Below, piece by piece: positions 25,454-35,860 of a DNA stretch of 64,000 nucleotides. A program made the translations under genes and the position numbers. This DNA is from Flavobacterium cheniae (GTDB lineage: Bacteria > Bacteroidota > Bacteroidia > Flavobacteriales > Flavobacteriaceae): contig NZ_SNZC01000001.1 in the NCBI RefSeq assembly GCF_004363695.1, positions 201,761 to 265,760 on the forward strand, written 5' to 3'. The first letter of the stretch is position 1; each line of letters starts with the position of its first letter. The notes below the pieces were generated by a model, which saw nothing but the letters and a program-made list of their open reading frames with translations, ran no database searches and was not told where the DNA came from.

Positions 25454-26497
25454 ATGAGATTTATTTTAATTCTAATATTACTTCCTTTTTCAATCTTCTC
25501 ACAAGAAAAAGATTCTTTAAAAATTAAAGTTTCAGGTTTTTTAGAAACGTATTACGCATACGATTTTAGTAATCCAACTACAGATGTTAAACTTCCATTT
25601 ATGTACAATTATAACCGTCATAACGAGTTTAATGTGAACAATGGATTAATTCGTACACAATTACAATACGGAAACACTTATGCGTCAATTGCAGTTCATG
25701 CAGGAACGTATGTAGATGATAATTACGTTTCGGAAGATATAAAATTAGTAAGCGAAGCTTATGTGGGAATGTACTTGAATGACAACAAAAAATCATCAAT
25801 TGAAGTTGGAATCATGCCAAGTTACATTGGATTTGAATCGGCAACAACGGCCTCCAACTTGACTTTAACACGTTCTATTTTAGCGGAAAATTCGCCTTAT
25901 TTTATGACGGGAATCAAATACAATTACAAACCTTCTGACAAATGGAGTTTTTCGGGATTAGTAACTAATGGTTGGCAACGCATCAATAGACCTGATAAAA
26001 CGGTAACGCCAGCTTTAGGAACTCAAATTGTCTTTAAACCTTCAGAAAAAGCTACATTGAATTGGAGTACTTTTATCGGAAAAGAATTTTATGGTACCGA
26101 ATTAGGAATGCGTTATTTTAGTAATTTGTATTGGGATAACACCTGGAATTCAAAATGGCGTACCATTTTAGGATTTGATTTTGGCATTCAAGATAGTTCT
26201 TCTTTGAATGACGAACATTTGTTTTGGATGAGTCCTGTTTTGATTACTCAATATTCAATTAATTCCAAATGGCAAACTGCGGTTAGATTGGAATATTATC
26301 AAGATGAAGATAACGTGATTATTGCCACTTCAGATGCGTTTAAAACATCTGGAGCTTCCATAAATTTTGATTATTTGCCAAATTCGAAAGTAAAATTAAG
26401 AACAGAGGCTCGTTACTTAGATTCAAAAGAAGCTATTTTCTTTCACAATAAATCGAATAACTTTTTTGTTACAACTAGTTTGAGTTTTGAGTTTTAA
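25454..26497 (+). CDS. Outer-membrane beta-barrel porin (BBP2/OmpL-like)
   Basis: A 347-residue outer-membrane protein with a signal peptide (MRFILILILLPFSIFSQ). Repeated amphipathic aromatic strands (VSGFLETYYAYDFSNPTT, SSIEVGIMPSYIGFESA, SPYFMTGIKYNYKPSDKWSF) end in VTTSLSFEF with the terminal phenylalanine. The pattern resembles the putative porin family PF07642, judged by eye. It is the last gene of the nhaD operon. Its 3' end overlaps the convergent DUF2809 gene by 23 bases, with no terminator between them. Confidence 0.78.
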   Translation: MRFILILILLPFSIFSQEKDSLKIKVSGFLETYYAYDFSNPTTDVKLPFMYNYNRHNEFNVNNGLIRTQLQYGNTYASIAVHAGTYVDDNYVSEDIKLVSEAYVGMYLNDNKKSSIEVGIMPSYIGFESATTASNLTLTRSILAENSPYFMTGIKYNYKPSDKWSFSGLVTNGWQRINRPDKTVTPALGTQIVFKPSEKATLNWSTFIGKEFYGTELGMRYFSNLYWDNTWNSKWRTILGFDFGIQDSSSLNDEHLFWMSPVLITQYSINSKWQTAVRLEYYQDEDNVIIATSDAFKTSGASINFDYLPNSKVKLRTEARYLDSKEAIFFHNKSNNFFVTTSLSFEF

Positions 26498-26852
26498 TGA
26501 ATTTCAAATCGATTAGAAAAGCTAGTAAAGTTCCAATTATATAGCAAAGTAAATCTGACCAAAGAAAACCTTCGCCCAAAATATAATGTCCTAAAGTAGT
26601 TTTCCGAATAGCAATTAACCAATCAATTTGAACCAATTGTAAGATTTCGATACTAAAACAAAAAAGTAAACTCAATAGGAGAGAAGTTGCTTTTTTCAAA
26701 TCGATTAATATAAATCGAAATCCGAAATAAATCAAAACAGCATACAAAACATCTCCAATAAATAATGGAATGCCTGATATTTTCCTTGAAAGTATTCCAA
26801 GAATTAATATCAATAAAATAAGTATAAAATAATTTAAACGATTGTTTTTCAT
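26475..26852 (-). CDS. DUF2809 family membrane protein
   Basis: A 125-residue protein with four or five hydrophobic helices. The family pattern is GDVLYAVLIYFGFRFIL, FSIEILQLVQIDWLIAIR and TTLGHYILGEGFLWSDLLCY. The start at 26852 (MKNNRL) shares one base with the stop of the serine dehydratase gene (TAATG), so it is translationally coupled; a longer in-frame start would lie inside that gene. Its 3' end overlaps the porin. Function unknown. Confidence 0.8.
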   Translation of the reverse strand: MKNNRLNYFILILLILILGILSRKISGIPLFIGDVLYAVLIYFGFRFILIDLKKATSLLLSLLFCFSIEILQLVQIDWLIAIRKTTLGHYILGEGFLWSDLLCYIIGTLLAFLIDLKFIKTQNSN

Positions 26853-28267
26853 TAACAATCCGACATGTTTACTGCTACAGCTAAACCACCTTCTGAAGTT
26901 TCTTTGTATTTGGAATTCATATCTTTTGCAGTTTGCCACATCGTATGAATCACTTTGTCTAATGGTACTTTTGCATTTAAAGCATCGGTTTCTAAAGCTA
27001 ATTCGGCTGCATTGATGGCTTTTATCGCACCCATAGTATTTCTTTCAATACACGGAATTTGTACTAAACCACCAATTGGGTCGCAAGTTAATCCTAAGTG
27101 ATGTTCCATCGCAATTTCGGCTGCCATAGCAACTTGAGCAGGAGTGCCACCCATTAACTCACACAAAGCAGCAGCTGCCATAGCACTCGAAACACCAATT
27201 TCTGCTTGACAACCACCCATTGCAGCTGAAATGGTTGCGCCTTTCTTGAAGATAGAACCTATTTCACCTGCTACCATTAAAAATTGTTTGATTTCTTTTT
27301 CGCCCGCTTCATGATTTTCGATTACCAAATAATACATCAAAACCGCTGGAATAACTCCAGCACTTCCATTAGTTGGAGCAGTAACCACACGACCTAACGA
27401 AGCATTTACTTCATTTACAGCCAGAGCAAAACAACTTACCCATTTTAAAATCTGACGGAATTTAACTTCGGTTTGTCTGATGATTTGCAACCACGAATAC
27501 GGATCTTCATAAGGTAAAACACCAATTAAGTTTTTGTGCATGTCATACGCTCTTCGTCGCACATTAAGTCCACCTGGAAGAATTCCCTCCGAATGACAAC
27601 CAATGTACATGCATTCTAACATCGTATCCCAAATGCGAAGTAATTCGTTGTGAATTTCTTCTTCGCTACGCATGGTTTTCTCGTTTTCGTATACGATTTC
27701 CGATATTTTTTTATTTTCGGCTACACAAAAAGCCAATAATTCATCCGCTTTTTCAACCGGAAATGGAAAAGTATGTAAAATTTCTTCCTTATGATGGTCT
27801 TCTTTTTCTTTAACTACAAATCCGCCACCAATAGAATAATAGGTTTCTGAATAAGTTTCAGTATCAGTTTTGGCTGTAAAAGTTAATCCGTTGGCATGAA
27901 AAGGTAAAAAGTTTCTGTTGAAAACAATATCGGTTTTAAAACAAAACGGAATTAAAATTTCATTTCCTAAGAAAATTTCTTTCTTGTTTTTAATAGCCGA
28001 AATAATTACATCAATACTTTCCACAGGAATATATTCAGGATCAGCACCACTTAAACCAAGCATTACTGCTAAATCTGTTGCGTGTCCTTTTCCAGTTAGT
28101 GATAAGGAACCATATAAATCTACTTTGACACCAATTACGGTATCAATTAGATTACGTTCGCGCAATTCTTTTAAAAATTGTTCGGCAGCACGCCATGGTC
28201 CAAGTGTGTGAGAACTCGAAGGTCCAACACCAATCTTTAACATATCAAAAACGGATATACATTCCAT
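26852..28267 (-). CDS. sdaA: L-serine ammonia-lyase, iron-sulfur type
   Basis: A 471-residue single-chain L-serine dehydratase that deaminates serine to pyruvate with an oxygen-sensitive [4Fe-4S] cluster. The beta domain begins [24 protein letters not shown], and the alpha domain carries the cluster cysteines in [28 protein letters not shown] and nearby. The start at 28267 is chosen because the family begins within a few residues of [10 protein letters not shown]; ATGs at 28273 and 28321 are possible. It is coupled to the DUF2809 gene by a one-base overlap. Confidence 0.93.
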   Translation of the reverse strand: MECISVFDMLKIGVGPSSSHTLGPWRAAEQFLKELRERNLIDTVIGVKVDLYGSLSLTGKGHATDLAVMLGLSGADPEYIPVESIDVIISAIKNKKEIFLGNEILIPFCFKTDIVFNRNFLPFHANGLTFTAKTDTETYSETYYSIGGGFVVKEKEDHHKEEILHTFPFPVEKADELLAFCVAENKKISEIVYENEKTMRSEEEIHNELLRIWDTMLECMYIGCHSEGILPGGLNVRRRAYDMHKNLIGVLPYEDPYSWLQIIRQTEVKFRQILKWVSCFALAVNEVNASLGRVVTAPTNGSAGVIPAVLMYYLVIENHEAGEKEIKQFLMVAGEIGSIFKKGATISAAMGGCQAEIGVSSAMAAAALCELMGGTPAQVAMAAEIAMEHHLGLTCDPIGGLVQIPCIERNTMGAIKAINAAELALETDALNAKVPLDKVIHTMWQTAKDMNSKYKETSEGGLAVAVNMSDC

Positions 28268-28415
28268 AAACATTTCTTTAGTATAGCAAAGATAGTCTTT
28301 AAAATTGAAATTATACAACACGTAAAAGTGTTCGATTGTTATAAATTAAACGAATTAATAACATAAAATTGGGATTTGATTTCCTTCTTTTTTAGTTCTT
28401 TTGCAAAAAAAAGTA

Positions 28416-29324
28416 ATGCCAATAAATAAATATTTTTTATCTGCTTTATCTGCCTTTATTATTTGGGGATTTTTTAGTTTGGCTTTAAAACCTTTAACGA
28501 ATTATGCTTCACTAGATATTTTATTCTTCCGAGTTTTTATAGCTACGGCTTTCTTATTGGGAATTAATTTATTTTTTAGAAAATCAGTTCTTGTTGAAGC
28601 AAAGAAAACGTTCAAAGAACTTTCCAAGAAAAAACAAAAATCAGTAGTAATCATGACGGTTGTTGGCGGGCTTTTGTTGGTGTTGAATTGGTTTTTATTT
28701 ATCTATGCGGTGAATCATGTTAGCTTGCAATCAGCTTCGTTTGCATATATTATTTGTCCGATTTTAACCACTGTTTTAGCTTTTGTCTTATTAAAAGAAA
28801 GAATTGATTTATGGCAGTGGATTGCAGTTGGATTATGTGTAATTAGTTGTGTGATATTATCTTATGGAAATTTCAAAGATTTGATTTATAGCGTCATAAT
28901 CGCATTAAGTTTTGGATTTTATTTGGTTTCCCAAAGAAAGAATAGTGATTTTGATAAATTCTTGATATTAACTATTCAAATGGTGATTGCTTCAGTCATA
29001 TTAGTACCGTTTTATCCAAGTTTTGGTGGTGCTGTTCCAACAGAGTTTTTATTCTATTTTCTACTTTTGATTATTGTAATTGTCTTTACCATTATTCCAT
29101 TGTTCTTGAATTTATATGCTTTAAAAGGATTGAATTCGTCAACTGTTGGGATTTTGATGTATACTAATCCCTTAATTCATTTCTTTTTAGCGATTTTCTA
29201 TTTTAAAGAATCAGTATCTGTTGCCCAAATCGTTTCTTATTCTTTGATTTTGATTTCTATCTTGGTTTTTAACATAGCTAATTTTAGAAATTTAAGTCAG
29301 AATAGAATAAAAAAAGCAGCATAA
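28416..29324 (+). CDS. rarD: EamA family transporter, RarD-like
   Basis: A 302-residue inner-membrane protein with ten predicted helices, from two EamA repeats, of the drug/metabolite transporter superfamily. The N-terminal FLSALSAFIIWGFFSLALKP is the typical RarD opening (the WG..F..K pattern), and AYIICPILTTVLAFVLLKER ends the first repeat. The ATG at 28416 is preferred to a TTG 15 bases upstream. Substrate unknown; the RarD name comes from chloramphenicol-sensitivity annotations. The gene is followed by the dyad and sigma54-like promoter of dnaK. Confidence 0.88.
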   Translation: MPINKYFLSALSAFIIWGFFSLALKPLTNYASLDILFFRVFIATAFLLGINLFFRKSVLVEAKKTFKELSKKKQKSVVIMTVVGGLLLVLNWFLFIYAVNHVSLQSASFAYIICPILTTVLAFVLLKERIDLWQWIAVGLCVISCVILSYGNFKDLIYSVIIALSFGFYLVSQRKNSDFDKFLILTIQMVIASVILVPFYPSFGGAVPTEFLFYFLLLIIVIVFTIIPLFLNLYALKGLNSSTVGILMYTNPLIHFFLAIFYFKESVSVAQIVSYSLILISILVFNIANFRNLSQNRIKKAA

Positions 29325-29331
29325 AACGACA

Positions 29332-29359
29332 TTTTGTCAGTTTTAAAAACCTGACAAAA
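29332..29359. promoter_or_regulatory. Enhancer-like dyad upstream of dnaK
   Basis: TTTTGTCAG (29332-29340) and CTGACAAAA (29351-29359) form a perfect 9-bp inverted repeat with a 10-base spacer. A third TGTCA lies at 29369-29373. It is centred about 50-60 bp ahead of the sigma54-like element. No T-run follows, so it is less likely to be a terminator of the preceding gene than a binding site for an activator. Confidence 0.5.
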
Positions 29360-29393
29360 GCTGTTTTCTGTCAATTTTCCTTATTTTTCGTAA

Positions 29394-29410
29394 TGGCACA
29401 ATCATTGAAT
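29394..29410 (+). promoter_or_regulatory. Sigma54-like promoter of dnaK
   Basis: TGGCAC, five bases, then TTGAA. The sigma54 consensus is TGGCAC-N5-TTGCW, so the -24 GG is perfect and the -12 GC is GA. No TAnnTTTG element lies in the spacer, and no CIRCE repeat is present. Transcription would start near 29420, about 40 bases before the ATG. Confidence 0.5.
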
Positions 29411-29459
29411 TAGAGTCATCGAGTTTAAAATTGAAATTTAAAATCTAACAAGTATAAAA

Positions 29460-31346
29460 ATGAGCAAAATTATTGGAATCGACTTAGGAACAACCAACTC
29501 ATGTGTGGCTGTAATGGAAGGTGGAGAACCTGTTGTAATTGCAAACGCAGAAGGTAAAAGAACTACACCATCTGTTATTGCATTTGTAGAAGGTGGAGAA
29601 ATTAAAGTTGGAGATCCGGCAAAAAGACAAGCAGTAACTAACCCAACAAAAACGATTGCATCTATCAAACGTTTTATGGGTAACAAGTACACTGAAAGTG
29701 CTAAAGAAGCTTCAACAGTAGCTTACAAGGTAGTAAAAGGGGACAACGATACACCACGTGTTGATATCGATGGTCGTTTATACACACCACAAGAATTGTC
29801 TGCAATGACACTTCAAAAAATGAAAAAAACAGCTGAAGATTATTTAGGTCATTCAGTTACTGAAGCAGTTATTACTGTTCCAGCTTACTTTAACGATGCA
29901 CAACGTCAGGCTACGAAAGAAGCAGGTGAAATCGCAGGTTTAAAAGTAATGCGTATTATCAATGAGCCTACAGCAGCAGCTTTAGCTTATGGATTAGACA
30001 AACAAGGTAAAGACCAAAAAATTGCAGTTTACGATTTAGGTGGAGGTACATTTGATATTTCTGTATTAGAATTAGGAGACGGAGTTTTTGAAGTTTTATC
30101 TACAAACGGAGATACTCACTTAGGTGGAGATGATTTTGACCAAGTAATTATCGATTGGTTAGCTAACGAATTCAACGCAAATGAAGGTGTTGATTTACGT
30201 AAAGACCCAATGGCATTACAACGTTTAAAAGAAGCAGCTGAGAAAGCTAAAATTGAATTATCAGCTTCTGCTCAAACAGAAATCAACTTGCCATACGTAA
30301 CAGCTACGGCTTCTGGACCAAAACACTTAGTTCAAACGTTAACAAGAGCTAAATTTGAACAATTAGCTGAAACTTTAGTAAAACGTTCTATGGAGCCAGT
30401 TGCTAAAGCGTTAAAAGATGCTGGTTTATCAGTTTCTGATATTGACGAAGTAATTTTAGTAGGAGGTTCAACTCGTATTCCTGTTATTCAAGAACAAGTA
30501 GAGAAATTCTTCGGTAAAAAACCATCAAAAGGAGTAAATCCTGATGAAGTAGTAGCAATTGGAGCTGCAATTCAAGGTGGAGTTTTAACAGGTGAAGTAA
30601 AAGACGTATTGTTATTAGACGTTACGCCACTTTCATTAGGTATTGAAACTATGGGAAGTGTAATGACTAAATTAATTGAGTCTAACACGACTATCCCAAC
30701 AAGAAAATCACAAGTTTTCTCAACAGCAGCAGACAATCAACCATCGGTAGAAATCCATGTTATTCAAGGAGAAAGACCAATGGCAAATGATAATAAAACA
30801 ATTGGTCGTTTCCATTTAGATGGTATTCCACCAGCACCAAGAGGCGTTCCTCAAATTGAAGTAACGTTTGATATTGATGCGAATGGTATCATTAAAGTAT
30901 CGGCTACTGATAAAGGAACAGGTAAATCACATGATATTCGTATCGAAGCTTCTTCAGGTTTAACAGCAGAAGAAATTGAAAAAATGAAAAAAGATGCTGA
31001 ATTGAATGCTGAAGCTGATAAATTGGCTAAAGAAAGAGCAGACAAGTTAAACGAAGCTGATTCGATGATTTTCCAAACAGAAAGTCAATTAAAAGAAATT
31101 GGTGATAAATTAACTGCTGAACACAAAACAGCTATCGAATATGCGTTAACTGAATTGAAAATGGGTCATGAATCTCAAGATTTAGACACTATTCAAAAAG
31201 GTTTAGACAACGTAAATGCAGCTTGGAAAACAGCTACAGAAGAAATGTACAAATCACAAGAGCAAGGAGGAGCTTCTCAAGCTGAGCCACAAGCAAGCGC
31301 TTCAGGAGACCAAACTCAAGATGTAGATTTCGAAGAAGTAAAATAA
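29460..31346 (+). CDS. dnaK: Molecular chaperone DnaK (Hsp70)
   Basis: A 628-residue ATP-dependent chaperone. The nucleotide-binding domain (about 1-380) starts [20 protein letters not shown] and contains [19 protein letters not shown] and [20 protein letters not shown]. The substrate-binding beta domain (about 385-505) has [13 protein letters not shown]. The helical lid (about 510-600) leads to a tail ending DVDFEEVK, the usual EEVK-type C-terminus. All motifs are intact. DnaJ and GrpE genes are not adjacent. It is monocistronic, between the sigma54-like promoter and a strong terminator. Confidence 0.98.
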   Translation: MSKIIGIDLGTTNSCVAVMEGGEPVVIANAEGKRTTPSVIAFVEGGEIKVGDPAKRQAVTNPTKTIASIKRFMGNKYTESAKEASTVAYKVVKGDNDTPRVDIDGRLYTPQELSAMTLQKMKKTAEDYLGHSVTEAVITVPAYFNDAQRQATKEAGEIAGLKVMRIINEPTAAALAYGLDKQGKDQKIAVYDLGGGTFDISVLELGDGVFEVLSTNGDTHLGGDDFDQVIIDWLANEFNANEGVDLRKDPMALQRLKEAAEKAKIELSASAQTEINLPYVTATASGPKHLVQTLTRAKFEQLAETLVKRSMEPVAKALKDAGLSVSDIDEVILVGGSTRIPVIQEQVEKFFGKKPSKGVNPDEVVAIGAAIQGGVLTGEVKDVLLLDVTPLSLGIETMGSVMTKLIESNTTIPTRKSQVFSTAADNQPSVEIHVIQGERPMANDNKTIGRFHLDGIPPAPRGVPQIEVTFDIDANGIIKVSATDKGTGKSHDIRIEASSGLTAEEIEKMKKDAELNAEADKLAKERADKLNEADSMIFQTESQLKEIGDKLTAEHKTAIEYALTELKMGHESQDLDTIQKGLDNVNAAWKTATEEMYKSQEQGGASQAEPQASASGDQTQDVDFEEVK

Positions 31347-31369
31347 TTTACAAATCGTAAATACATTTA

Positions 31370-31399
31370 AAACCGAATCAGAAATGATTCGGTTTTTTT
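31370..31399 (+). terminator. Terminator of dnaK
   Basis: AAACCGAATCA and TGATTCGGTTT form an 11-bp perfect stem around GAAA (a tetraloop of the stable GNRA type), followed by a run of seven T. Confidence 0.93.
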
Positions 31400-31465
31400 G
31401 TTTCATAAAATTCAATCGTATCTATTTTTTTGTATATTAGGAACTTAATTTAACAACCTACTATT

Positions 31466-32086
31466 ATGAAAAAACTATTTTTACTTCTTGTTTTATTGGT
31501 ATCAACTGTTGGTTTTGCTCAAAAAGGCAAAGGAAAACCAGCTACAAAAAATGTTATTTTAACTAAAGTTGATAACATATCTGCTGAAATCATTTCTGAA
31601 AAGTCAGGAAAGCGAATAGTTCTTTTTGTGAAAAGTGGAGATAAAATAGATACATTAGAAGTTAAAAAAATAGATAAAACCGATTTTAAACCTACGGTTT
31701 TTGTTGTTAAGAGCTTTACAACTCAAGGTAAAAAGTTTTATCATGTAAATTGGAAAGAACAAGTTAAAACGGATACAAAACTTAAAAAGGAAACGTCTGA
31801 TATTACAGAAGACCAACTTTGGGATACTGAAAACAAAACACTTTTATTGGGCAATCTTCACAAAAAATCACATATTAAAGAAACTATTTTTCTTGATGCA
31901 AATAAGACAGCTTCACACGATGTTGAAAAAAATAGAAGTGAAGGTTTCGAATTTATTTTAAACGCTGATGGAAGTTTTGTTTTGAAAACTAAAACTCAAA
32001 ATAGTACTTATGTTTACAATACGGCATCTAGTAAATATGAAATTAAAGGAGCTCCAAAAACTTCTGGAGGGAAAAAGAAAAAGTAA
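31466..32086 (+). CDS. Secreted hypothetical protein, lysine-rich
   Basis: A 206-residue protein with a signal peptide (MKKLFLLLVLLVSTVGFAQ). The mature part is rich in lysine and threonine, predicted mainly beta (KVDNISAEIISEKSGKRIVLFVK, KKFYHVNWKEQVK), and ends SGGKKKK. I do not recognise a family. It stands alone between the dnaK terminator and a bidirectional terminator shared with the convergent metalloprotease gene. Confidence 0.7.
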   Translation: MKKLFLLLVLLVSTVGFAQKGKGKPATKNVILTKVDNISAEIISEKSGKRIVLFVKSGDKIDTLEVKKIDKTDFKPTVFVVKSFTTQGKKFYHVNWKEQVKTDTKLKKETSDITEDQLWDTENKTLLLGNLHKKSHIKETIFLDANKTASHDVEKNRSEGFEFILNADGSFVLKTKTQNSTYVYNTASSKYEIKGAPKTSGGKKKK

Positions 32087-32100
32087 TTATTTTATAATAT

Positions 32101-32134
32101 AAAAAAAGGGATGACAATTAAGTCATCCCTTTTT
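32101..32134. terminator. Bidirectional terminator
   Basis: AAAAAGGGATGAC (32102-32114) and GTCATCCCTTTTT (32121-32133) form a perfect 13-bp stem with a 6-base loop between two convergent genes. Confidence 0.93.
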
Positions 32135-32150
32135 GTTTCAATACAATTGA

Positions 32151-34691
32151 TTATTTAGGTTTCATTGCGTTTTCAATTCTTGCAACTAAATCGTTTAGGT
32201 GAAATTTCGTTAAACGATCAGTAGAAACCGCAGCTGCAGCTCTTAACTGATTTTTCAATTCATTTAATTGACCACGAGCAATAGAAGGAATATCAGTGTC
32301 GGCTAAAACAATTCTGCGTCCACCGAAAGTAGCTACGTTTGTTTTTTCGCTTGACATTGTTTCTATTAATTTAGAAACAAACAACTTTTGCAAGTTTCTT
32401 CTGTAAATATCAATAGGTGCGTTAGTTTTAATTTCTGAGAAAATACCTCTTCTTAAATCGCTCATTAATTCGTCTACTGAGTAATTTGCTTTATTTTGAG
32501 ATGAAGTTTCTAATAAACGAACCAATCTATCGCCAGCTAATAAACTTGATAAAGTTCCGTCTTGGATTGATTTGATGGCTTCAACTCCGTTTTCAGGTCT
32601 AATTTTAGATAAAACATTTTGATCTAATAACCACATTGGAGTTTTAAATAATTGATTGTTCAAGAAAGCAACTGCTTCATTTTGAATAGCTGAAGGAACC
32701 ACTTCGTATTTGTTTCCTTCCATGTCATATGTTTTTGGAGTTTCATAAATACCACCAACATTTTTCGTAACATGTCCCATATAACGTCTATATTGTCCTG
32801 TTAAAGAATTATATAATCCGTTTAATTCATCATAATCTTCACCGTTTTCTTTACTCCATTCGATTAAATTAGGTAAAATTCTTTTTAAGTTTTTAATCCC
32901 ATAATCTGAAGCTTTCATAGCATTATCACCCAAATCTTCTGTTTGGTATCTTGGGTCATACGGATTCGTTTCGGTACCAAACCATAAACGACGATTTTTG
33001 TATGCTTCTTTTGTCATTTCGTTCAATAATGCTTTTTCAGCATCTTCATCTTTAGCATCTTTGAAATACGAATAACCCCATTTGATAGCCCATTTATCAT
33101 AATCTCCAATTCTTGGGAATAAGTCAGTAACACCGTCTTCTGGTTGCGCCACATAATTAAAACGAGCATAATCCATAATTGATGACGTATGTCCGTTTTT
33201 CTTTTGAAACTCTGGATTTCTTAACATTTCAACCGGAGTAGCAAAACTTGCTCCCATGTTGTGACGAAGACCAAGTGTATGACCAACTTCATGAGCTGCC
33301 ACAAAACGAATCAATTCGCCCATTAACTTATCATCAAACTTTTTGTTTCTAGCTTGTGGATCAACCGCAGCAGTTTGAATCAAATACCAATCACGTAATA
33401 AACTCATGATATTGTGGTACCATCCAATATGACTTTCCATAATTTCACCTGTTCTTGGATCATGAACGTTTGGTCCGTAAGCATTTTGAATTTCAGCAGC
33501 AAAATAGCGTAATACTGAAAAACGAGCATCTTCTAAACTCATTGTTGGGTCATTTTCTGGCCAATATTCGCCACGAATTGCATTTTTCCAACCAGCAAAT
33601 TCAAAAGCTTCTTGCCAATCATCAATTCCTTGTTTAATGAAAGGTTTCCATTTGTCTGGAGTTGCTGGGTCTAAGTAATAAACAATTGGTTTTTTTGGTT
33701 CAATAAGTTCACCACGTTTTTGTTTTTCAGCATCTTCAGCATTTTTTGGTTCTAAACGCCATCTAACTGCAAAAATATCAGTATCTGCTTTTTGAGAATC
33801 TTCTTCAAATACATCGTATCCGTTTGCAAAATAACCAACTCTTTTATCAAAAGAACGTTTACGCATAGGGTTATCTGGAAGTAAAATAAAAGATGTATTC
33901 AATTCCATAGTAACTACTCCAGCATCTAATCCTGCAGGTAAATCTACTCCAATTTTTGGTGTTGGAGTTCTTGATATTTGAGGAGCAACAGTAGTAAATG
34001 TTTTTGTTGTTCTAATTTCGGTATTAATTGGAAAACTCTTTATAAATTGAATGAAAGATTTGTCTTTCTGAAAAGCTTGAATACTTAACATTTGTTTATT
34101 AATTGAGTTTAACGAAAATGTTTGTAAATCAGAATCAAAAGCTGGAGTCATATCAATAACACTTGCAATGTTTTCTTTACCTGATTTGTCTTTTTTGTAA
34201 GCTAAAATGTCATAGATTCCAATAATTGGGTCTGCGCTTGAATTTTTAACCGATTTAGTAATTGGTTTATCTTCATCTGGAGTCATAATTACATACGTAA
34301 TCGAACGAAGAAGAATGGTATTGTTTTGACCTTTTTCAAAACGAACTACTTGACGATTGATTTCTTCACCACCAAATATTCCACCTCCAGCTGGAGTTTT
34401 AGAATATCTAGTAATGGTCATAATTTCTTTTCCGATTAATGAATCTGAAATTTCAAAAAGATATTTTTCACCTACTTTGTGAACATCTATAAGTCCATCT
34501 TGAGTTACAGCTGTTGAATCAATTACTTTTTTATAGGGTTTAGGTTCTTTTTTAGCATCTGGCTTTTTAGCATCGGATGCAACGGCTTCTGTTGTTGGTT
34601 TTTTTTTGTCTTTTTTCTTTTTCTGAGCCATTAGTTCCGTTGAAAAAGAAAATGTAATAAGACAACTAAGAAGGGTTAGTTTTTTGATCAT
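32151..34691 (-). CDS. Secreted zinc metalloprotease with DUF5117/DUF5118 domains
   Basis: An 846-residue exported protein. A signal peptide (about 1-22, ending STELMAQ) is followed by a lysine-rich linker KKKKDKKKP. Next come a beta-rich N-terminal half (DUF5118 then DUF5117; FEISDSLIGKEIMTITRYS, TFTTVAPQISR) and a metzincin-type catalytic domain (DUF4953) with HEVGHTLGLRHN near residue 467, giving three zinc histidines and the catalytic glutamate. The C-terminal third is helical (RLTKFHLNDLVARIENAM). The family is common in Bacteroidetes and probably periplasmic or surface-bound; substrates are unknown. It is a single gene. Confidence 0.88.
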   Translation of the reverse strand: MIKKLTLLSCLITFSFSTELMAQKKKKDKKKPTTEAVASDAKKPDAKKEPKPYKKVIDSTAVTQDGLIDVHKVGEKYLFEISDSLIGKEIMTITRYSKTPAGGGIFGGEEINRQVVRFEKGQNNTILLRSITYVIMTPDEDKPITKSVKNSSADPIIGIYDILAYKKDKSGKENIASVIDMTPAFDSDLQTFSLNSINKQMLSIQAFQKDKSFIQFIKSFPINTEIRTTKTFTTVAPQISRTPTPKIGVDLPAGLDAGVVTMELNTSFILLPDNPMRKRSFDKRVGYFANGYDVFEEDSQKADTDIFAVRWRLEPKNAEDAEKQKRGELIEPKKPIVYYLDPATPDKWKPFIKQGIDDWQEAFEFAGWKNAIRGEYWPENDPTMSLEDARFSVLRYFAAEIQNAYGPNVHDPRTGEIMESHIGWYHNIMSLLRDWYLIQTAAVDPQARNKKFDDKLMGELIRFVAAHEVGHTLGLRHNMGASFATPVEMLRNPEFQKKNGHTSSIMDYARFNYVAQPEDGVTDLFPRIGDYDKWAIKWGYSYFKDAKDEDAEKALLNEMTKEAYKNRRLWFGTETNPYDPRYQTEDLGDNAMKASDYGIKNLKRILPNLIEWSKENGEDYDELNGLYNSLTGQYRRYMGHVTKNVGGIYETPKTYDMEGNKYEVVPSAIQNEAVAFLNNQLFKTPMWLLDQNVLSKIRPENGVEAIKSIQDGTLSSLLAGDRLVRLLETSSQNKANYSVDELMSDLRRGIFSEIKTNAPIDIYRRNLQKLFVSKLIETMSSEKTNVATFGGRRIVLADTDIPSIARGQLNELKNQLRAAAAVSTDRLTKFHLNDLVARIENAMKPK

Positions 34692-34849
34692 CTTTATTTT
34701 GATTAATTATTTCCCAAATTTATCTGAATCTTGTCATTTCTCTTTTCGTATTAAGTTTTTATTAAGAATTTTAACATTTGTTATCACATTTTTATCTTAA
34801 AACCGTAAAATAATAATTTTTATATGCATGCATAATATTTTATTTTTCT

Positions 34850-34857
34850 TATATTTG
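34850..34857 (+). promoter_or_regulatory. -7 promoter element of the nitronate monooxygenase-like gene
   Basis: TATATTTG matches TAnnTTTG exactly and ends 17 bases before the ATG at 34875, so the leader would be about 13 bases. Confidence 0.55.
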
Positions 34858-34874
34858 AATCTAAATTTAAGATT

Positions 34875-35825
34875 ATGGAAAAACAATCGTTGACTTCGCT
34901 TTTACAAATTACGCATCCTGTAATTATGGCTCCTATGTTTTTGGTATCGAATACTAAAATGGTTATTGAAGGAATGAAAAGTGGTGTTGCAGGTTGTATT
35001 CCAGCATTGAATTACAGAACTTTAGAGGAGTTAAAATCGGCAATTCATGAATTAAAAGCCGCGAAAGTTCCCGGAGGAAGTTTTGGATTTAATTTGATTG
35101 TCAACAAATCTAATGTAAAATACAAAGAACAATTACGTATTTTATGTGAGGAAAAAGTTGATTTTATTCTAACTTCGTTAGGTTCGCCAGAAGAAACCAT
35201 CAATGAAGCACATAAAGTTGGAATCAAAGTCTTTTGTGACGTTACCGATTTGTCTTTCGCTAAAAAAGTAGAAAGTTTAGGTGCTGATGCATTAGTAGCG
35301 GTAAACAACCAAGCTGGCGGACACAGAGGAAATATTAGTCCAGAAGAACTTATAAAATCACTAAATAAAAATACTTCTTTACCTGTAATTTCTGCAGGTG
35401 GAGTAGGAAGTAAGGCTGATTTAGATAAAATGCTAAGCTATGGAGCCGTTGGTGTTTCTGTGGGAAGTCCGTTTATAGCTTCAGTAGAATCTGGAGTTTC
35501 TAACGAATACAAACAAGCCTGTGTCGATTATGGTGCGAAAGACATTGTGATGACCGAACGAATTTCTGGAACACCTTGTACAGTAATCAATACACCATAT
35601 GTTCAAAAAGTAGGAACTAAACAAACTTGGCTTGAAACTCTTCTAAATAAAAGTAAAACTTTAAAAAAATGGGTCAAAATGATTCGTTTTTATATTGGAA
35701 TGAAAGCTACTGAAAAAGCAGCAACGCAAGTAACCTACAAAACGGTTTGGGTAGCTGGACCAAGTATTGAGGACACAAAAGCTATTTTACCTGTTTCCGA
35801 AATTGTAGCGAAATTGGTTAAGTAG
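34875..35825 (+). CDS. NAD(P)H-dependent flavin oxidoreductase, nitronate monooxygenase-like
   Basis: A 316-residue FMN TIM-barrel protein of the 2-nitropropane dioxygenase family. Landmarks: HPVIMAPMFLVSNTKMVIEG at the first strand, FGFNLIV, the FMN/substrate histidine in AVNNQAGGHRG (H at about 153), PVISAGGVGSKADLDKMLSYGA and GVSVGSPFIAS binding the FMN phosphate. True class I nitronate monooxygenases share this histidine. Related enoyl-ACP reductases (FabK) are the main alternative. It starts 183 bp from the divergent metalloprotease. Confidence 0.88.
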   Translation: MEKQSLTSLLQITHPVIMAPMFLVSNTKMVIEGMKSGVAGCIPALNYRTLEELKSAIHELKAAKVPGGSFGFNLIVNKSNVKYKEQLRILCEEKVDFILTSLGSPEETINEAHKVGIKVFCDVTDLSFAKKVESLGADALVAVNNQAGGHRGNISPEELIKSLNKNTSLPVISAGGVGSKADLDKMLSYGAVGVSVGSPFIASVESGVSNEYKQACVDYGAKDIVMTERISGTPCTVINTPYVQKVGTKQTWLETLLNKSKTLKKWVKMIRFYIGMKATEKAATQVTYKTVWVAGPSIEDTKAILPVSEIVAKLVK

Positions 35826-35860
35826 TTAATTTATTAATTACATTTACAAAAATATTTCAA

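Noticed and set aside
29332..29359. Terminator of the RarD-like gene
   Set aside because: The dyad is strong but no T-run follows on the plus strand; its place ahead of a sigma54-like element fits an activator site better. A dual role is not excluded.
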